Positions 24,401-38,989 of a DNA stretch of 64,000 nt are shown in pieces. Position 1 is the first letter of the stretch, and every line of letters starts with the position of its first letter. Source of the stretch: Litomosoides sigmodontis (Eukaryota > Nematoda > Chromadorea > Rhabditida > Onchocercidae); NCBI GenBank assembly GCA_963070105.1, contig OY718804.1, positions 5,479,317 through 5,543,316 of the forward strand, written 5' to 3'. Both the position numbers and the translations under genes were made by a program. The notes under the pieces are model-generated. The model had not been told where the DNA came from. It did no database searches and saw only the letters and a program-made list of their open reading frames with translations.

Positions 24401-26201
24401 CTTTGAGTTCATTTCCGTCAAGGGCTGTGCTTAAGGAAAATGGTGCTTTCTCTTCGTCAAAAAAAAATTGTAAAGTAAACGATCGACGAAATTTATTTTA
24501 ATGGACTTCTCATCCTCAGTCCTGTATTCAAATCTCTGGTAGAACATCAACTAAGCATAATTTCAGTAGCAATTAAGGCGCTCATCCACAAACATCTGGC
24601 GCATTTCGTCGCAATCATCACGTCCGACTCAAATAATATCTTACCAGCAGCTAGCTAATTAGGCTAATGGTATACAGAAGGAAAGTTTTCAACGCCTCAC
24701 AAAACCAATGTTGCCAACTTCGACGAGTTAGATAAGCGGCAATTAAATGGAAATTATCTGGTGGAAGTGATACAGTTGTGTAGTTATATTGTCATTGAAG
24801 GGAATAAATGAAATCATTTTGATAATAAATCAATTAAAATATCCAAAGTATATTGTAATTAATACATGGAATTTATACCGAAATTTAGAAAATTTGTGTT
24901 ATAATTTGGAAAAATGCGATATGAAATTTATATTAAGTAAAAGGAACATTCGTTTGTGGAGGAGGGGATGTTTTAACATTTAAAACATTGATTTCTAACA
25001 ATTATTACGCAATTTTCCTCATTTTCTTAATTACAGAACTGCAGGGAGAGCTTCTGAACAAGCAAAGCAATAAGAGTTTCCTAGCAAGCCAAGCAGTAGT
25101 AGGAGGACTTTTTAACGCCCCCAGTAAATCAATCATCCATTAAAATTATTGTCAGCAATACATGAAGGAGTGAATCATTGCTTTCACTTTCATTAAGGAT
25201 ATTTGCATTTTCCGCATCTCTCTGAACGGTCGACCAGAAAAAGAGAGGAACCTCTAAGTTACACAGTTTAAAGAGCAAGAAAGGATTCCGGAAGGGAAAC
25301 AACAACTAAAAAGCTATTTAATATAATTAGACAAAAAGAGGAAACAGAATTTTTGACTAAAATCAGTTCAACTTCATCCTTTCATTTACGACAGATATAA
25401 CAAGGTAAACCACTAAGAAAAAATGTCCTCTCAACTTTTTTTTGGGAAAAAATCCTTTTTAATATTTTATTTTTGAGTACTTTCATTAAATCCATCAAAC
25501 GTTTTGTCTTAGTTCTCTTCTTCCTTTTCCTTAATACCTTTAAAGCATTTAGTTATAATAATTTGAAGTTCACAGTGCCAAAAAGCGCCGTCAATTTGGA
25601 CGCCAATTAGTGCTCTTTGTACTTAATGAGTAAAGAAATGTTAATTGCGGTAAAATAAACAGAGCAAAAGTGACATGAGTCAATCATCTCTGTTATTAAA
25701 TTCACCATAAGGAAGGATGACTGGAAGTGATGCGGTCGTTGATAGTTGTCGTTATCGAAGATAACAGGCATAATAGAGAGGGCTGAGCCTCCATCTAGTC
25801 GGAGAATGTATTCCATTAATTAGTGTTTCAAAAGGCCCAGAAGATTAAGAGGTCAACGTGATGGAGAGGAGTGGGCGAAGTGAATAACTCTCCTCATCCT
25901 CTCTTGTACTAGCAGGTGGAACATGAAGTTTTTACTTGATCCGTGCGGTCGAAAGATCAATCTAATCAATCCATTAGGAATTTCTGGGCTATTTCGATTC
26001 TAGCAATTTGAATTACTACAGAGTTACAACATCAAAGGATTGATTCTCAGACGGAATATCAGGGTACGGTCGCTATTAGCTGACTCTCTGGACCGGAGTT
26101 TTTTCGATGAAGTACGTGCAAGTTTGCTTGTGGGTGTTTTGGGAAAATCAAATTTATGGTAGATTTCGTTTCGTGTAACAAAGCTATTTCTCTTTCAGAA
26201 A

Positions 26202-28110
26202 ATGGGTGATGACGGTGCAGCAATTACGACGTTGAAAATTTTAATTATCGGTGAAAGTGGTGTCGGCAAGTCGAGGTTGCTATTGGTTAATTTTAACATT
26301 TGTAAGTTTAATAAGGAACATAGATATATGTTTGTCCCAGTAAGTTTATATAAGAGTGAACTCCGGCAATTACATGAGCTCTCAGGATAATGTAAGTGCT
26401 GATATTATATGTCACTTTTAGAAATGGTGGTTAAGTAGTGGTGTTTAGCTCATGATTGTGTAAGAAAATGTAGTGCACAGATTTCACTAGACTAATTCAC
26501 TGTTTGCATGAAAATTTTTATAAAAATTGCAGAAAATCTCATGGCAGCTAAAATTTATTTCAGCCTGATGCTGAGGTTTGTAGACGATACATTCGACCCG
26601 GAAATTGCTGCTACAATTGGTAAGTTTCTTATTTATTGCTCAGAAAGTCTGGAGTAGATATTTTTACAATTGAAAAGCATGATTGATCTGACTATGTTTA
26701 TGTTAAGGAGTTGATTTTCGAGTTACATCAATGATGGTCCACCAGAATCGCGTAAAACTAGCGATTTGGGCAAGTTTTTTAATTTAATTATGTGACATGC
26801 TGATTATACTTCTACTACTACAAGCAGGACTTATCCATCTTCCGAATGAATTCGAATTTATGTCGTAAATTATCAAGGCTTATCACGGTGGGTAGGCGAC
26901 AGATACATGCAGACTTTCTGATTTTTATATACCCTACGTGTTTTATTGTATAGTTCATCTTTCCACCAGGGTATCAAGATTTAGTTTGTCGAGTATAAAT
27001 AGTGACACTTAAGAGACTTTTTGTTTGAAGAGTTTCTATAATCTGCATATCTTATGCTGCTTTTTTCCAGGATACAGCTGGACAGGAACGGTTCCGTACT
27101 TTAACACCAAGTTATTATAGGGGAGCACAAGGAGTTATATGTGGTAAGTATTTGACGATGATATTGTGTAACAATAAATAATTGCGCTGAGGTACAGTGA
27201 TTTGGGGAGACCATGTAATACTATTTTCATATGTTTCTTCAATCTTTCCATCCAGTTCCATTGTGAATTGAATGATGTTGTAATGAACGGTAAAATTAAA
27301 CATTTTTCAGTTTATGATGTCTCAAATCGTCAAACATTTGAGCGACTTGGGCACTGGATGAATGAAGTAGATACGTACTCAACCAAAACGGATGCTGTCA
27401 AAATGCTTATCGGAAATAAAATTGATATAGTAAGTTTTCTGATAATAAATTGAAAGTGATGCATATGGAAAGAGGAAATGAGGCAGTTGTACTGAATGCG
27501 TAATTTTATAGTCCAATAGAGAGGTTACACGAGAAGAAGGATTAGAATTCGCGAAGAAGTATCGTATGCTATTTATTGAAGCAAGTGCTAAAACTCGTGA
27601 AGGCGTGCAATGTGCATTTGAAGAACTTATTGAGAAGGTTTGCACTTACTTATTTATACTTTTTTTTTCTGCTAGAATTAAACTAACATTACAGATCTTA
27701 GTTTATTCACTTCCAACTTCCAGCTGACGTATACATTAGGCACAGACTTATGGTGGATTTCTTAATAGTATTTAGCAAAAACCACAAATATTAAACCACT
27801 CGCTTTACTGCTATTATATCATCTGATTGCGAAATATATTTGAACTGTAGTAGCAATGCCAGTGATGCGAACTAGCCAATGCTGATCATTATTTATGATG
27901 GCTTAACTCTATGGGTTAAGGGGAAGCGAGCTGAGGCATGTAATATATATTAAGACAATAAAAAGTCAAGTTTTGTGAACTTATAATTTAAAATCCATGA
28001 TAACGTTCTTTTTTTCGGTTTTGCAAACACCCGGACTCTGGGATAGCGATCGATCAGCTTTTGCTCTTGGTGCCGGTGTAGATCAGACCGTTGGTAATTG
28101 CACATGTTAA
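26202..28110 (+). CDS. rab-18: Rab18 small GTPase
   Basis: Rab18 acts at the ER-lipid droplet interface and in membrane traffic. Seven exons: 26202-26275, 26564-26619, 26708-26769, 27071-27143, 27311-27429, 27512-27637 and 28018-28110, giving 200 residues (family about 206). P-loop GESGVGKS at 17-24, switch [28 protein letters not shown] from 65, NKID at 124-127, SAK at 153-155, then QTPGLWDSD, which is typical of Rab18. The protein ends CTC, a CxC prenylation signal, rather than the CSVL-type end of vertebrate Rab18. Intron 3 (26770-27070) is GC-AG. The last intron lacks an AG where homology places the border (TTTTTTTCG before GTTTTGCAA). The start ATG follows an acceptor-like TTTCAG at about 26193-26198, so a leader exon or trans-splicing is possible. 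Confidence 0.9.
26770..27070 (+). other. GC-AG intron in rab-18
   Basis: The exon ends at the Trp codon of LAIW and the intron begins GCAAGT. The next exon starts GATACAGCTGG (DTAG) after CCAG. GC-AG is a known minor variant of U2 introns and the rest of the donor matches consensus well. Confidence 0.85.
28016..28017 (+). other. Expected last acceptor of rab-18 reads CG instead of AG
   Basis: Exon 6 ends in phase 0 at EELIEK and the last exon must start VLQTPGLW at 28018. The preceding bases are TTTTTTTCG. The open frame reaches back only to 27979 and holds no AG acceptor. The nearest upstream AG (27969-27970) leads into stop codons. Confidence 0.65.
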
Positions 28111-28427
28111 TGTATAAAACGGCTTCACACTGCTTCGATTGTCGTGCCTGAATGAAACACATGGAATTTATACATGCAACTTGCCCTTCACAGATAAGAT
28201 GTTTTAGATCAGGATTTTCAAATGTTTGCGCAGCTTCGTTAAGTTCGTGAAGTGTTGTTTGAAAATAATGCAATTGCAGTAGAAACTATTTACTCATTCG
28301 TTGAATTGGAAATGGGTTGCTTTCTTTGAGGTGATTTGTCCAAAACTTTGTACGATACATATTTTACCAATTGGGCAGAAGCATAATCATGCGTAACCTC
28401 CCTCCATTTCACCTTCTTTCCTCAGTA

Positions 28428-28466
28428 GGAATTGTATATATATACATACATATATATATATATATC
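28428..28466. repeat. TA/TACA-rich microsatellite
   Basis: Alternating TA with CATA interruptions, downstream of rab-18. Confidence 0.8.
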
Positions 28467-28488
28467 TTGAAATTTGAGCTGTACCACC

Positions 28489-28494
28489 AATAAA
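28489..28494 (+). terminator. Candidate polyadenylation signal of rab-18
   Basis: AATAAA about 380 nt beyond the rab-18 stop codon, preceded by the TA-rich tract. It is weakly supported, since the hexamer is common in AT-rich DNA. Confidence 0.3.
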
Positions 28495-31400
28495 TTTGAA
28501 ATAGTTTGTTTTACTTTTTAGCTGCACTGCAATAGTTAAAGTGGTTTGTAATTTGATTGTAATTTGAAGTGCCAGGACTCTTTCTTGTTTGTTTTTTGCA
28601 ACCAAATCAGCCACTATTTAAATACCAGTAAGTTTTATTGAATCATATTTTACACTGTGGTGATAGTAATTACAGAAGAAATCCGCAACCTAAATTGTTC
28701 GGCCTGGAAATAATCACATAGTAAACAGAAAATCTACTAACGAAAATTCGTGTAAAATATTTTTCTGTATTTGAATTGCGTGTTCAGATTAGAAAACTAA
28801 GCGAAAAGCCGTGAATAAACTTCGTTTTTGTTCTTCGTAAACATTGTGATCAAGTCGACTGTGTGATAGCTGTTCATGAAACTGATAGTAGAGTATTTTG
28901 TCCACAATTCATGATAACGGTAAACCATTCATGATAGAATAATTTGTACATGCTTCATCATTATATGTTTAATAAAGTTTATTTTGATGAGTGGTAAAAA
29001 GCAATTAACCAGTAGGTAAATGTGGTATCAGGAAGATTCAATCACTGCCGTCGAAGGGGAGAGAAAATTCAGCAGTTAGACGACTTTTTGAGATTCATTG
29101 AGAATATATTACATACACATAAAAATAATCCATCCACTTAAAGAGGAAAGAGAGATTGTACATCAATCAACTATTTCCCCCTCAAAAGACTGCGACTATG
29201 CATTTTCTTTGACATAATCTCCCTGAAATGTGGAGGATATCCATTGTTGATGAATGACCGTCTCGATTTTTTTGCAGAAAGAAACTGGGGATATTTGTTT
29301 CATGAAGCAAAATGGAGAGAAGCTTTGTAAAATAAAACAGAGATGAGGTGAAAAGTCACTCTCACTCTAAGTAGTGGACAGAAGAGAGAGGGAGAGGGAG
29401 AAACGGATGCAAAATGTACCATGTTGTGTGCAGTTGGTCTAAGGCGCATACGACATACTTGTACTGGGCTTGTATACCATTCCTTTCAAACTATGTCATT
29501 AGATTACAGGCTTCCCTTTTCTCTCTTTTTTTTTTTTTTTTAAATTATTTCAAACGCAGACATACATAAGGAATATTTAATGGGAGTTGTTAGTTTACTT
29601 TTATGTTTTAGCAAACTGAGGAAATATTCTCTCCTCTCCGCTAACGATTACTCACTTTCCCTCTTTTTTCTCTCTCTTTCTCTTCGTCATCGTCGTCATC
29701 AATGTTAAAATGATGTTTGAGGCACTGCTAGAGTCCTGCTGATGTTTTAATGGAATTTTGCGAATTTGACAATCAGCGAAACTACGCTGATGCATTCGAC
29801 GCAACACAGAGCTCTACTTTCATGGTTTTAGTGAAAGAAGTGTAGAATGTCATTAAGCTTCCATGTGTGGGGTTCGTATGGAATACAATTGAGGAAAAAG
29901 ATCAAAAATGAGAAGTGAGGTGAAAACCGTGACTGCTTACTTGCATCTACCGCTCCAGTTACAATATTTAACTGCTTAATTTAATCAGATCGATAGAGGA
30001 GGATGACAGCGACGTATTTTAAGAAGTCATTCTAAATTAGTTTATTGGAAGTTCAACAACTACCAGCGAGTTAATTTAGTAGTGACAAAAAAGATCTGAC
30101 TAAATAGCTATCTTAACCGCTTCCCATGAGCAGCTGCTAAATCTTCCATTAATATTGCCTAAATTACTAAAAAATGTTGGAGAGGAAACGGAAATAACTT
30201 GGGTTTCAATTAGCACTTTTTTCCCTTCAAATCCCAGTATAACAGTGAAATAGAGGGATGATGCTGTTGATTACTCATAGTGTCACAAAGTTTCATTTAA
30301 TCATCTGGAATTATCCTAGCTAGCTAAATTGAACTTATGTTATTGTAATTACACGTACACGTATGAGTGTGTGAAGTAGTTCGAAGGGATGGAAAACGGA
30401 TGAAAGAGGTGCTAATCGGTAGGAGAATGAATATGTTTGCTGAAAAATTTACATTAATGAAATACCTAATTTCAAGAAATAATCTTCAATTTTCTCTTCC
30501 CCCCGGCCCTCCCTCCCTCTCCCCAACTTATATTTTTTTCATATATCAATTTAATTCAAACAACGCTTTGAAGGAAGAAATGACAATTTCGTAGGCATTG
30601 CAAACAATGCACATTTCACAATGACGAATTGATTTGCATTCATTCATAGGAAATTTGAAACGCTTCACAGTTCAGAAATTTATCTCAATGCCACGTAAGT
30701 TTACGTTGAAATCCCGATCCCAATCACGGAGGATTTTCCAGCACCTTTCGGCAATGCTATCAGCACGCCGATTCCCCCAGTGTAGTGCGCGTGCAGCCCT
30801 GGACATCTAAAATTATCATCAAACATATCATTGTCATTGACTTTTCATCATTTTAACTCAGAAATTCGCCCGGTAATTCGTCAAAAATTTACTTTAACTC
30901 ACATGTGAAATGGGTTAATTATATTTCAGCAAAACTGAGATCCTCCTTTCCAGAAGAAAGACCGTTAGAATCAAAAAATATTTTTGAAGAAAAATTTTAG
31001 CACATCAAGTTAGTTCGTGGAATCAAGTTTGGAAATGTTCCAGTGAAGCAATTAGGAGTTATTCCATATTTGGATCAGTGCAGATGAGATTTTGATCGAA
31101 ATAAATGTAACTGAGAGAGGGAAAGGATTGAAATGAAGAATAGAAAATGAACAACATTTCTTTTAAAAACACAAAGCATGCGATTTACTTCAAAATTTGC
31201 CACTAATTACCTTTGCCACTAATCACCTATAAGCTCGGAGGGTCATGATGTGTGGGTCACTATCGTACTGCTACTTCGTCACTTGTGCACTATTATTCAA
31301 TTCGTTTTAAACTGCTTTTGCGGTGCTTATTTTGAACTTTAAATTGTAGGCCTAATTAATGACACTTTACAAATAATCTGATGTAATAATTGGAAATCAA

Positions 31401-32640
31401 CAACTGATTGTTGAAATGGAAATCAGTTCACAATTGATTGTTTGTCATTCCCATCGGAGGAGATCTGTCTAATTTTCGCATTGCACTGTAATATCTCACT
31501 AACAGTTCGTTGAATCTTCTATCGCCTACGAAATGTATCTGTTGGCAAAGGTGTGAATGTACTGACAATATACTTTCTGCACTGACCGCATAATTAGTAG
31601 TGGACAGTTAGGGTAGATCTCAATGCGCAGGTAAATATCTCATCATAAATGCCGGTCAATGATACAAAAGTCGGCCATTCTCACGTAGCACTGATAAAAC
31701 GTCGCCAGTGTTTCTCCAAATTGCCTGATTTCACGGTAACCACTAATTTTTGAGGGATAAAAATTAGTGCTTCTTTGCAAAATGCGGAAAAGTCAAAATT
31801 CCAGCTGACGGCCGCTGACAATAGCGCTACAGCTATACGTCCCGTTGATATCACAGATTAGGCGATGAAGGGAAGTAACTTCACGTTTTTTTCAAAAAAA
31901 AAGCAATGTCCTATTAACAGGAGGTCCCATAACGCGCCCCAATGAAGTAATCGATACATGAAATAGGAGCAAAGGATGATTGAAAATTTTTCATCATTCG
32001 GCAAGACGAAGAGAAGAGCTTCAGACATGTCTCGTCATCAATGACCCGTCGTCGGGTTACTCGTCACTTCTCTCCTCTGAATGCTGTCAAATTAGATTAA
32101 AGGCCACCCAGAAGATATTTCACAGAAAAGCAGATGTGACGGAATTTACTACTTCAGAATTACTAAAAATTTACAACTTCAGAATTACATTATTTGAAGG
32201 AATTCAGTGCTATCTGTCATCTACAATTAACTAGCTAACTGCTTACTGCTACCACGTGTACGTACAACTCTGCTCGTTTATTACATTCTTTACCGGAGCT
32301 TGTTTCAAATCCATCCATATATTCTACATTCTAGTGTCTTCCAATAGTCTTTTAGCTAATTTTTCGACATCAGATCAATTGCCCAACTGTCTAGTAATTT
32401 TATCACATATTATTATAAGATTCCTTGTCCAAATTAGGAATAGTCCAAGCAACTGTCATATATCAATCATGGCACTCAAGATTTCAAAAGTTCTGTTTCG
32501 AAATTTTAAATCAAATCCCAGACGTGTGTTGGTAAATTTGAATGACGTCACTTGATTATGATTCATGCATTCAGCTAGGGGAGAAAAATGAACTGATGAG
32601 TCATCGTAGTGCAGCCATCTATATGTGTATGTCTGAGTGT
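28495..32640. other. Gene-poor AT-rich region
   Basis: I see no exon with homology or coherent splice sites. It contains a poly-T run near 29525-29540 and scattered GA- and CT-rich stretches. Confidence 0.45.
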
Positions 32641-32864
32641 CGAACATGTGAGAGGGCGCCATTCCGGAGAAGGAGCCCATAGTTCAGTAATCGGTCTTCC
32701 CGCCAGTGAGTGCGTTTGAAATTGACCAATAGGAATGGGCGAACAGGAAATTCGACCAATCAGAAAGTGCAGACGGCATTCGCTGCCCAGTCAATTCACT
32801 GCACACTCGCCCACGCACTATCACTTCTCCAAACATGGCCTCTTGAAGTAGAGAATGTGTGAAG
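32641..32864 (+). promoter_or_regulatory. Putative actin promoter and non-coding first exon
   Basis: Two CCAAT boxes in matching context (GACCAAT at 32724-32730 and 32754-32760) lie exactly 30 bp apart. They sit at the edge of a locally GC-richer stretch that is unusual here. About 100 bp downstream a plausible donor (GAAG then GTGAGAGG at 32865) could end a non-coding exon spliced to the acceptor at 35706, upstream of the actin start. The link to actin is inference. No TATA box was identified. Confidence 0.3.
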
Positions 32865-35706
32865 GTGAGAGGGGTAGGCGGAGAGCGTGCGCGGACTGTT
32901 ATGTTTGCATGTCTCGCTCTATGATGGCATGTGTGTGCGATTTGCCTGGTGGATTATTTTGTGCTGGTGGTTGTGGGTGCCGGGTGGTTGTTCGATGGCG
33001 TCTTGTCGTACTCTGTTTCGGTTGGTAGAGGTAGTAGTAACTCCCCGGTGCATCCTTGAGGCTCACTCTGGCGCTTCCTCACAGGTTGGGGGTTTTCGCT
33101 TTTCAGTGCAAATGAAAAGTGCGCGTAATTCTAGGAGCCTTCCTTCTTCGTGGCAGAGTGTTGGAATTCAACGAGTAATTTGTCGGGAAATGAATTATTC
33201 TTTAGCTATTTCTTCATGTGTAATTCATTCTCATACGTTTTTCTTGGGGTAAATTATAGTGAGAATGGTTTGTTCAAGGCGAGGGCTTGCCCAATTTGCG
33301 CATACAAGGGTTGTGATGTCGGAATTCTTTTCGTCAAGCGGGTTAACCTAGTTGGAGCATTCTAAGCGTCGTAATACATAATTCATTCTTGTATACGGTT
33401 AAAAGTGAGAATACTGGTGGTCATCCGCTGTTTCGTGGCAAGACTTAGTGGCCTTCATTCAGGGAATTTATTTGGAGCACGCTGTTATTTCGTTTTAGCT
33501 TTCCCAGAAGTGAAAGCTGTATGTAGATTGTTGACAAAGTGGAACATTTCGACATACACACACATATACATACACACACACGCATTTCAGCGTCTTTAAA
33601 CGTTCAATTTTTTCCATGGTTTATAGAAAGTGCTACTTTTTGTGAGGTGATAGATTACATTTTCCGTACTAGAGCACTCTGATAAATTTCGAAACTCTTC
33701 AGTCAATGTGGCTGATCACTTTTACACAATTCAGTCATAGTAGATTGTTCAGCGATCTAGAATTTTTCTCTTTTGCTGACTTTATGGCAAATATTTTTTC
33801 TTATTGCTGTCACGAACTCAGGCTATCTAATACAGTGCTGATCTCTCACAGTTAAGATCAATCCAGAAATCATTGAGTGCCTTCGTTATAAATAGGGGGT
33901 TTGCTACAGATACGAGTTCAGTTTTTTATGAAACTGGTACAATTTGGTATCTACTCCTATATGATGTAACGTAGTGATTGCTTGTAGTACCAATATTGTA
34001 AAGGAGGAGACATCGTGTTGAGTGGAATTCAACACGAGGTTTTGCATGAGAACTGAAGTTGGAGCCTTGCAATTGGTTTTGATATCAAAAAATCCAAATT
34101 TAGGATTAAAATGAAACGGTTTTATGGTATTATTTATTGGCAAATAACTGGGTTTTTTTGTAGGCAAAACCAAACTCAAACGCATTGTGTTGGCTGATCA
34201 TGAAAACTATTTGATTGTCTGTAATCTTTAATTTTTTGGGAATTCACAACATGAATGCATGATGGTGGTGAGATTTCATTCAAAATTTGTTGTGGGCACT
34301 AATGCTTTCTCTTCTGTCAGTATTGTGTGATGAGTGTTACGTAGTTGTACGCTAATTTCATTTAATATGTTGTGAAGAGATGTTTTAATGTGATAGGTTT
34401 CGGAAGTTTTTGTGTCTTGAAGGCCGTAATAGTTTGACCAACTAATAGAGAGTTACAGTTCCAAAAATTAGCGCTAAGTTATAGCAGTCTGGAAAGGAAA
34501 GCTTTCAATTCATAAATTTTAGTAGCAACGGTCTTGATGCACATGTATGGCTAGTGTCGAGTGGTAATTTAGTCATGACACGTTGATGAGCAGCCGTAGT
34601 GTATTTCGTTACCATTAAGGTGCAAATTTAATTCAGTCTGAAGCGTAAATTCATTGTGATTACAAAATTTGTCCGTGATGTCGAATTGAGTAATGTGAGT
34701 GAATGCAATGTCAATGCATTCATTGTGTGAGATAGTCTTATGGTATGCGAACTATGTGACTCCGCACTCTCTCTCACCCTACATCTTCTGCCCGTCTTTC
34801 CCTTCCTTTTTGTGTTCGGTAAATTTCAAGACACAATGTCATGTTCAATGCGTCTGACAGGAGTTATCACTAACTGTATAGTTCTGAATTTTGAAGTAAG
34901 GGGAAGTGGAGGTTATGTTGAGAAATTTAGTAATATAAGTATGTGCTGGGTGTTCTGATTGAAAATTTGGGTGACTCTTAGGTAAAATGTATGAGATTAA
35001 AGAATTTGTTTTCCGACTTTTTGTTGAGAGCAAATAGCGATCATTTTAGCATAGAGAGAATCAAGACTAATAAAAAGAGGAAGCTGAATAGAATGGGATG
35101 ACGAGACATGGAGCGCTTCCTCAAACAACATCATTGTCTTGTCTTTGCATTTCCCAGTTTCATCCATTTCGGGAAGATGGTGGTTTTTGTCCTTGGTTAC
35201 GCATGCATGCATTGGTGGTTGGACTTAAGCAACGTTTCGTTGGTTGGAAGGAGGAATTGTTGGTCGAATCTGGTCTGGCTTTCTGTTACTGCAGACACAA
35301 TGGCTGTTTATATATAGCTGCATGCTCATTCGTCGTTCCTCATCCTTTTTTCTTTGCCGTAATATTAGTGGAATGATCAATGGATTATAGAAAAGGACTC
35401 TACACATCCCCCTTGGGTGACAATTTTTTATATCATCCCCTCTTCCCTCCATCCCTTTCCACTTCCGATACATTTGGAGATGGAGCTGTTTGTTAATTCT
35501 CGACCATTCCTTTCTCACGCTTCCATTTTTTGACTTCTTGAATTTCAGATTTGTAACTGTATTTAATTGCCTACTAGCACGTCATTAACATTATCGTTTA
35601 CTGTGTGCAATTTCAAGTGTACATCTTGTAGTGATATCTATTCAGACTTTTGCATATTAGACGTGTAAAGTTTGTATGACATTATATTTGACGAATTCTA
35701 TTGCAG
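32865..35706 (+). other. Putative long leader intron of the actin gene
   Basis: Begins at the candidate donor at 32865 and ends in ATTGCAG at about 35700-35706. It is GT-rich and comparatively GC-rich over its first few hundred bases. The open frame within 32.9-33.25 kb shows no protein family. Long 5' introns with enhancer function are common in metazoan actin genes, but here this is only inferred. Confidence 0.3.
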
Positions 35707-35720
35707 CAGATATCTCATAA

Positions 35721-37642
<1,922 letters not shown>

Positions 37643-38989
37643 AGTGTTGATACTGTTGCTGACCGGGCTAATATTTCATTTATTCGATTTGAAACCTTCC
37701 GGGAAACTTTATAGCAGCAGATTCAACATATTAAGTTAAACGGTCGTTCTCTTGGTTCCTACTTCCCTTCCAATTATTGCATGCATCTGTTTTAGTTTCT
37801 TTTTATCCTACAATTAGAGGTCAAAAAGTACATCATCAATTTTGGAATTGAATCATTTGCATACAGAGAAACAGATTTACCGGGAACGTTATTCAAATTT
37901 GGTAAAAATTTCATTCACACTTGCGCAAAACAAGCAGGATATGTAGCTCGTTCAAATTTTTTGTCAAAAATCGTGAATTCTATGTCAAAATTTCCTACTG
38001 ACTGTTATTCGGAATTCTTCCCTCTCCGACTGGTAACGGTGGGTTGTTTTTGTTGCAAAATACTTGTTGTGCATTTCATTTTGAAGAAATCAAGATGAGA
38101 TTATATTTAATATCCCGTTTGTTCATTCTCTCTTCCTTTCCTTCACCCCTTGTTTCCGAAAGATTTTTGGTTTTTGTTGTTTTTTCAAGCTAAAAATTGT
38201 TGAGCATATTTGCTCACTGGTGTTTTCATTTCACTCTTTTGTCGTTTTGTCGTTATCATCAATGCGGCATATTTTTTCCTTTTTGTTTCTTTTGAAATAA
38301 TGTGTAATAAAACGTTTTTGTTTGGTAAAATTTGTCTGAGAGCAGTAAGGAAGTGTTTTAATGTTCATGCGGTTCGGAAAATAATGTTTTATTGCAAGTA
38401 TATGTCAACGTGATGGAATGGCACACGGTAACAAGTGAATCGTATTACCAAAAGTCACGTACCAAAGCTGAGGTATTTCCTGCAAAGGATCAGAAAACTC
38501 ATTACCTTTGAGTAGGCAAACTAGCTTCAGCAACTTCAATATAACGTGAACCCAAGTTCTATGGAAACTTGGACAATTCGGTCTTCAGCAAATGTGAGAG
38601 TACATCAGCGATTTAAACAGATGGATTTATAAGACATGAAATTAGATCAGCTGCGAGGACTTTATAAAGTAGATAGATCTTCTGCAAATGGGGGATACGG
38701 TGTTTGGGCGTTCCTCTAAGGGAAACGTCCCCTTTTCAAATTTACATCTCGAGAGCTGCTCACTGAAGCGGTAAGGCGAGCGTGCGACGGTGCACTGTGA
38801 AAATTTGCTTCCTGGTCGGTTTGAGTTTCAAAAATGTTCAATAATTTGTTTATTCGGTGATCTAATTTTCCGCGAAAGCATTGGGAACTTTGTGGGCAAG
38901 TTTAATTCATGTCAGGTACTAGTTGCTTAAGCATTTTCAGGGAATCATCACTTGATTTTACGAAGAGCTCGTGATTTTTCTGGTGTGGG
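37643..38989. other. Spacer between actin and the FANCJ helicase gene
   Basis: Starts with the actin 3' UTR and ends with the presumed helicase promoter. It holds an imperfect GGGCGTTCC/GGAAACGTCCC hairpin near 38705-38733. No exon is recognised. Confidence 0.45.
38306..38311 (+). terminator. Candidate polyadenylation signal downstream of actin
   Basis: AATAAA in a T-rich setting 664 nt beyond the actin stop codon. It would imply a long 3' UTR. Weak evidence. Confidence 0.25.

Larger units (their letters stand above)
17407..26201. other. 8.8 kb gene-poor region between ser-4 (-) and rab-18 (+)
   Basis: Lies upstream of both flanking genes. I see no coding exon: all open frames are short, low-complexity or unsupported by splice sites and homology. 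It contains CAA/GTT trinucleotide tracts near 17795 and 19175, two small tandem duplications, CT-rich tracts near 21700 and two tRNA-like remnants near 23.85-24.08 kb. It probably includes distal regulatory sequence for the receptor gene. Confidence 0.5.

Noticed and set aside
27950..28273. 107-codon minus-strand open frame over the rab-18 3' end
   Set aside because: It is the shadow of the last rab-18 exon and its 3' UTR.
32887..33252. 121-codon open frame on the plus strand
   Set aside because: It sits in a GC-richer stretch that gives long frames by chance. It has no domain, no conserved motif and no linked exon, and fits better as leader intron sequence.
38700..38830. Hairpin and a GGTTTGAGTTTC B-box-like motif suggesting a tRNA or SINE
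   Set aside because: No matching A box at proper spacing and no cloverleaf could be drawn.
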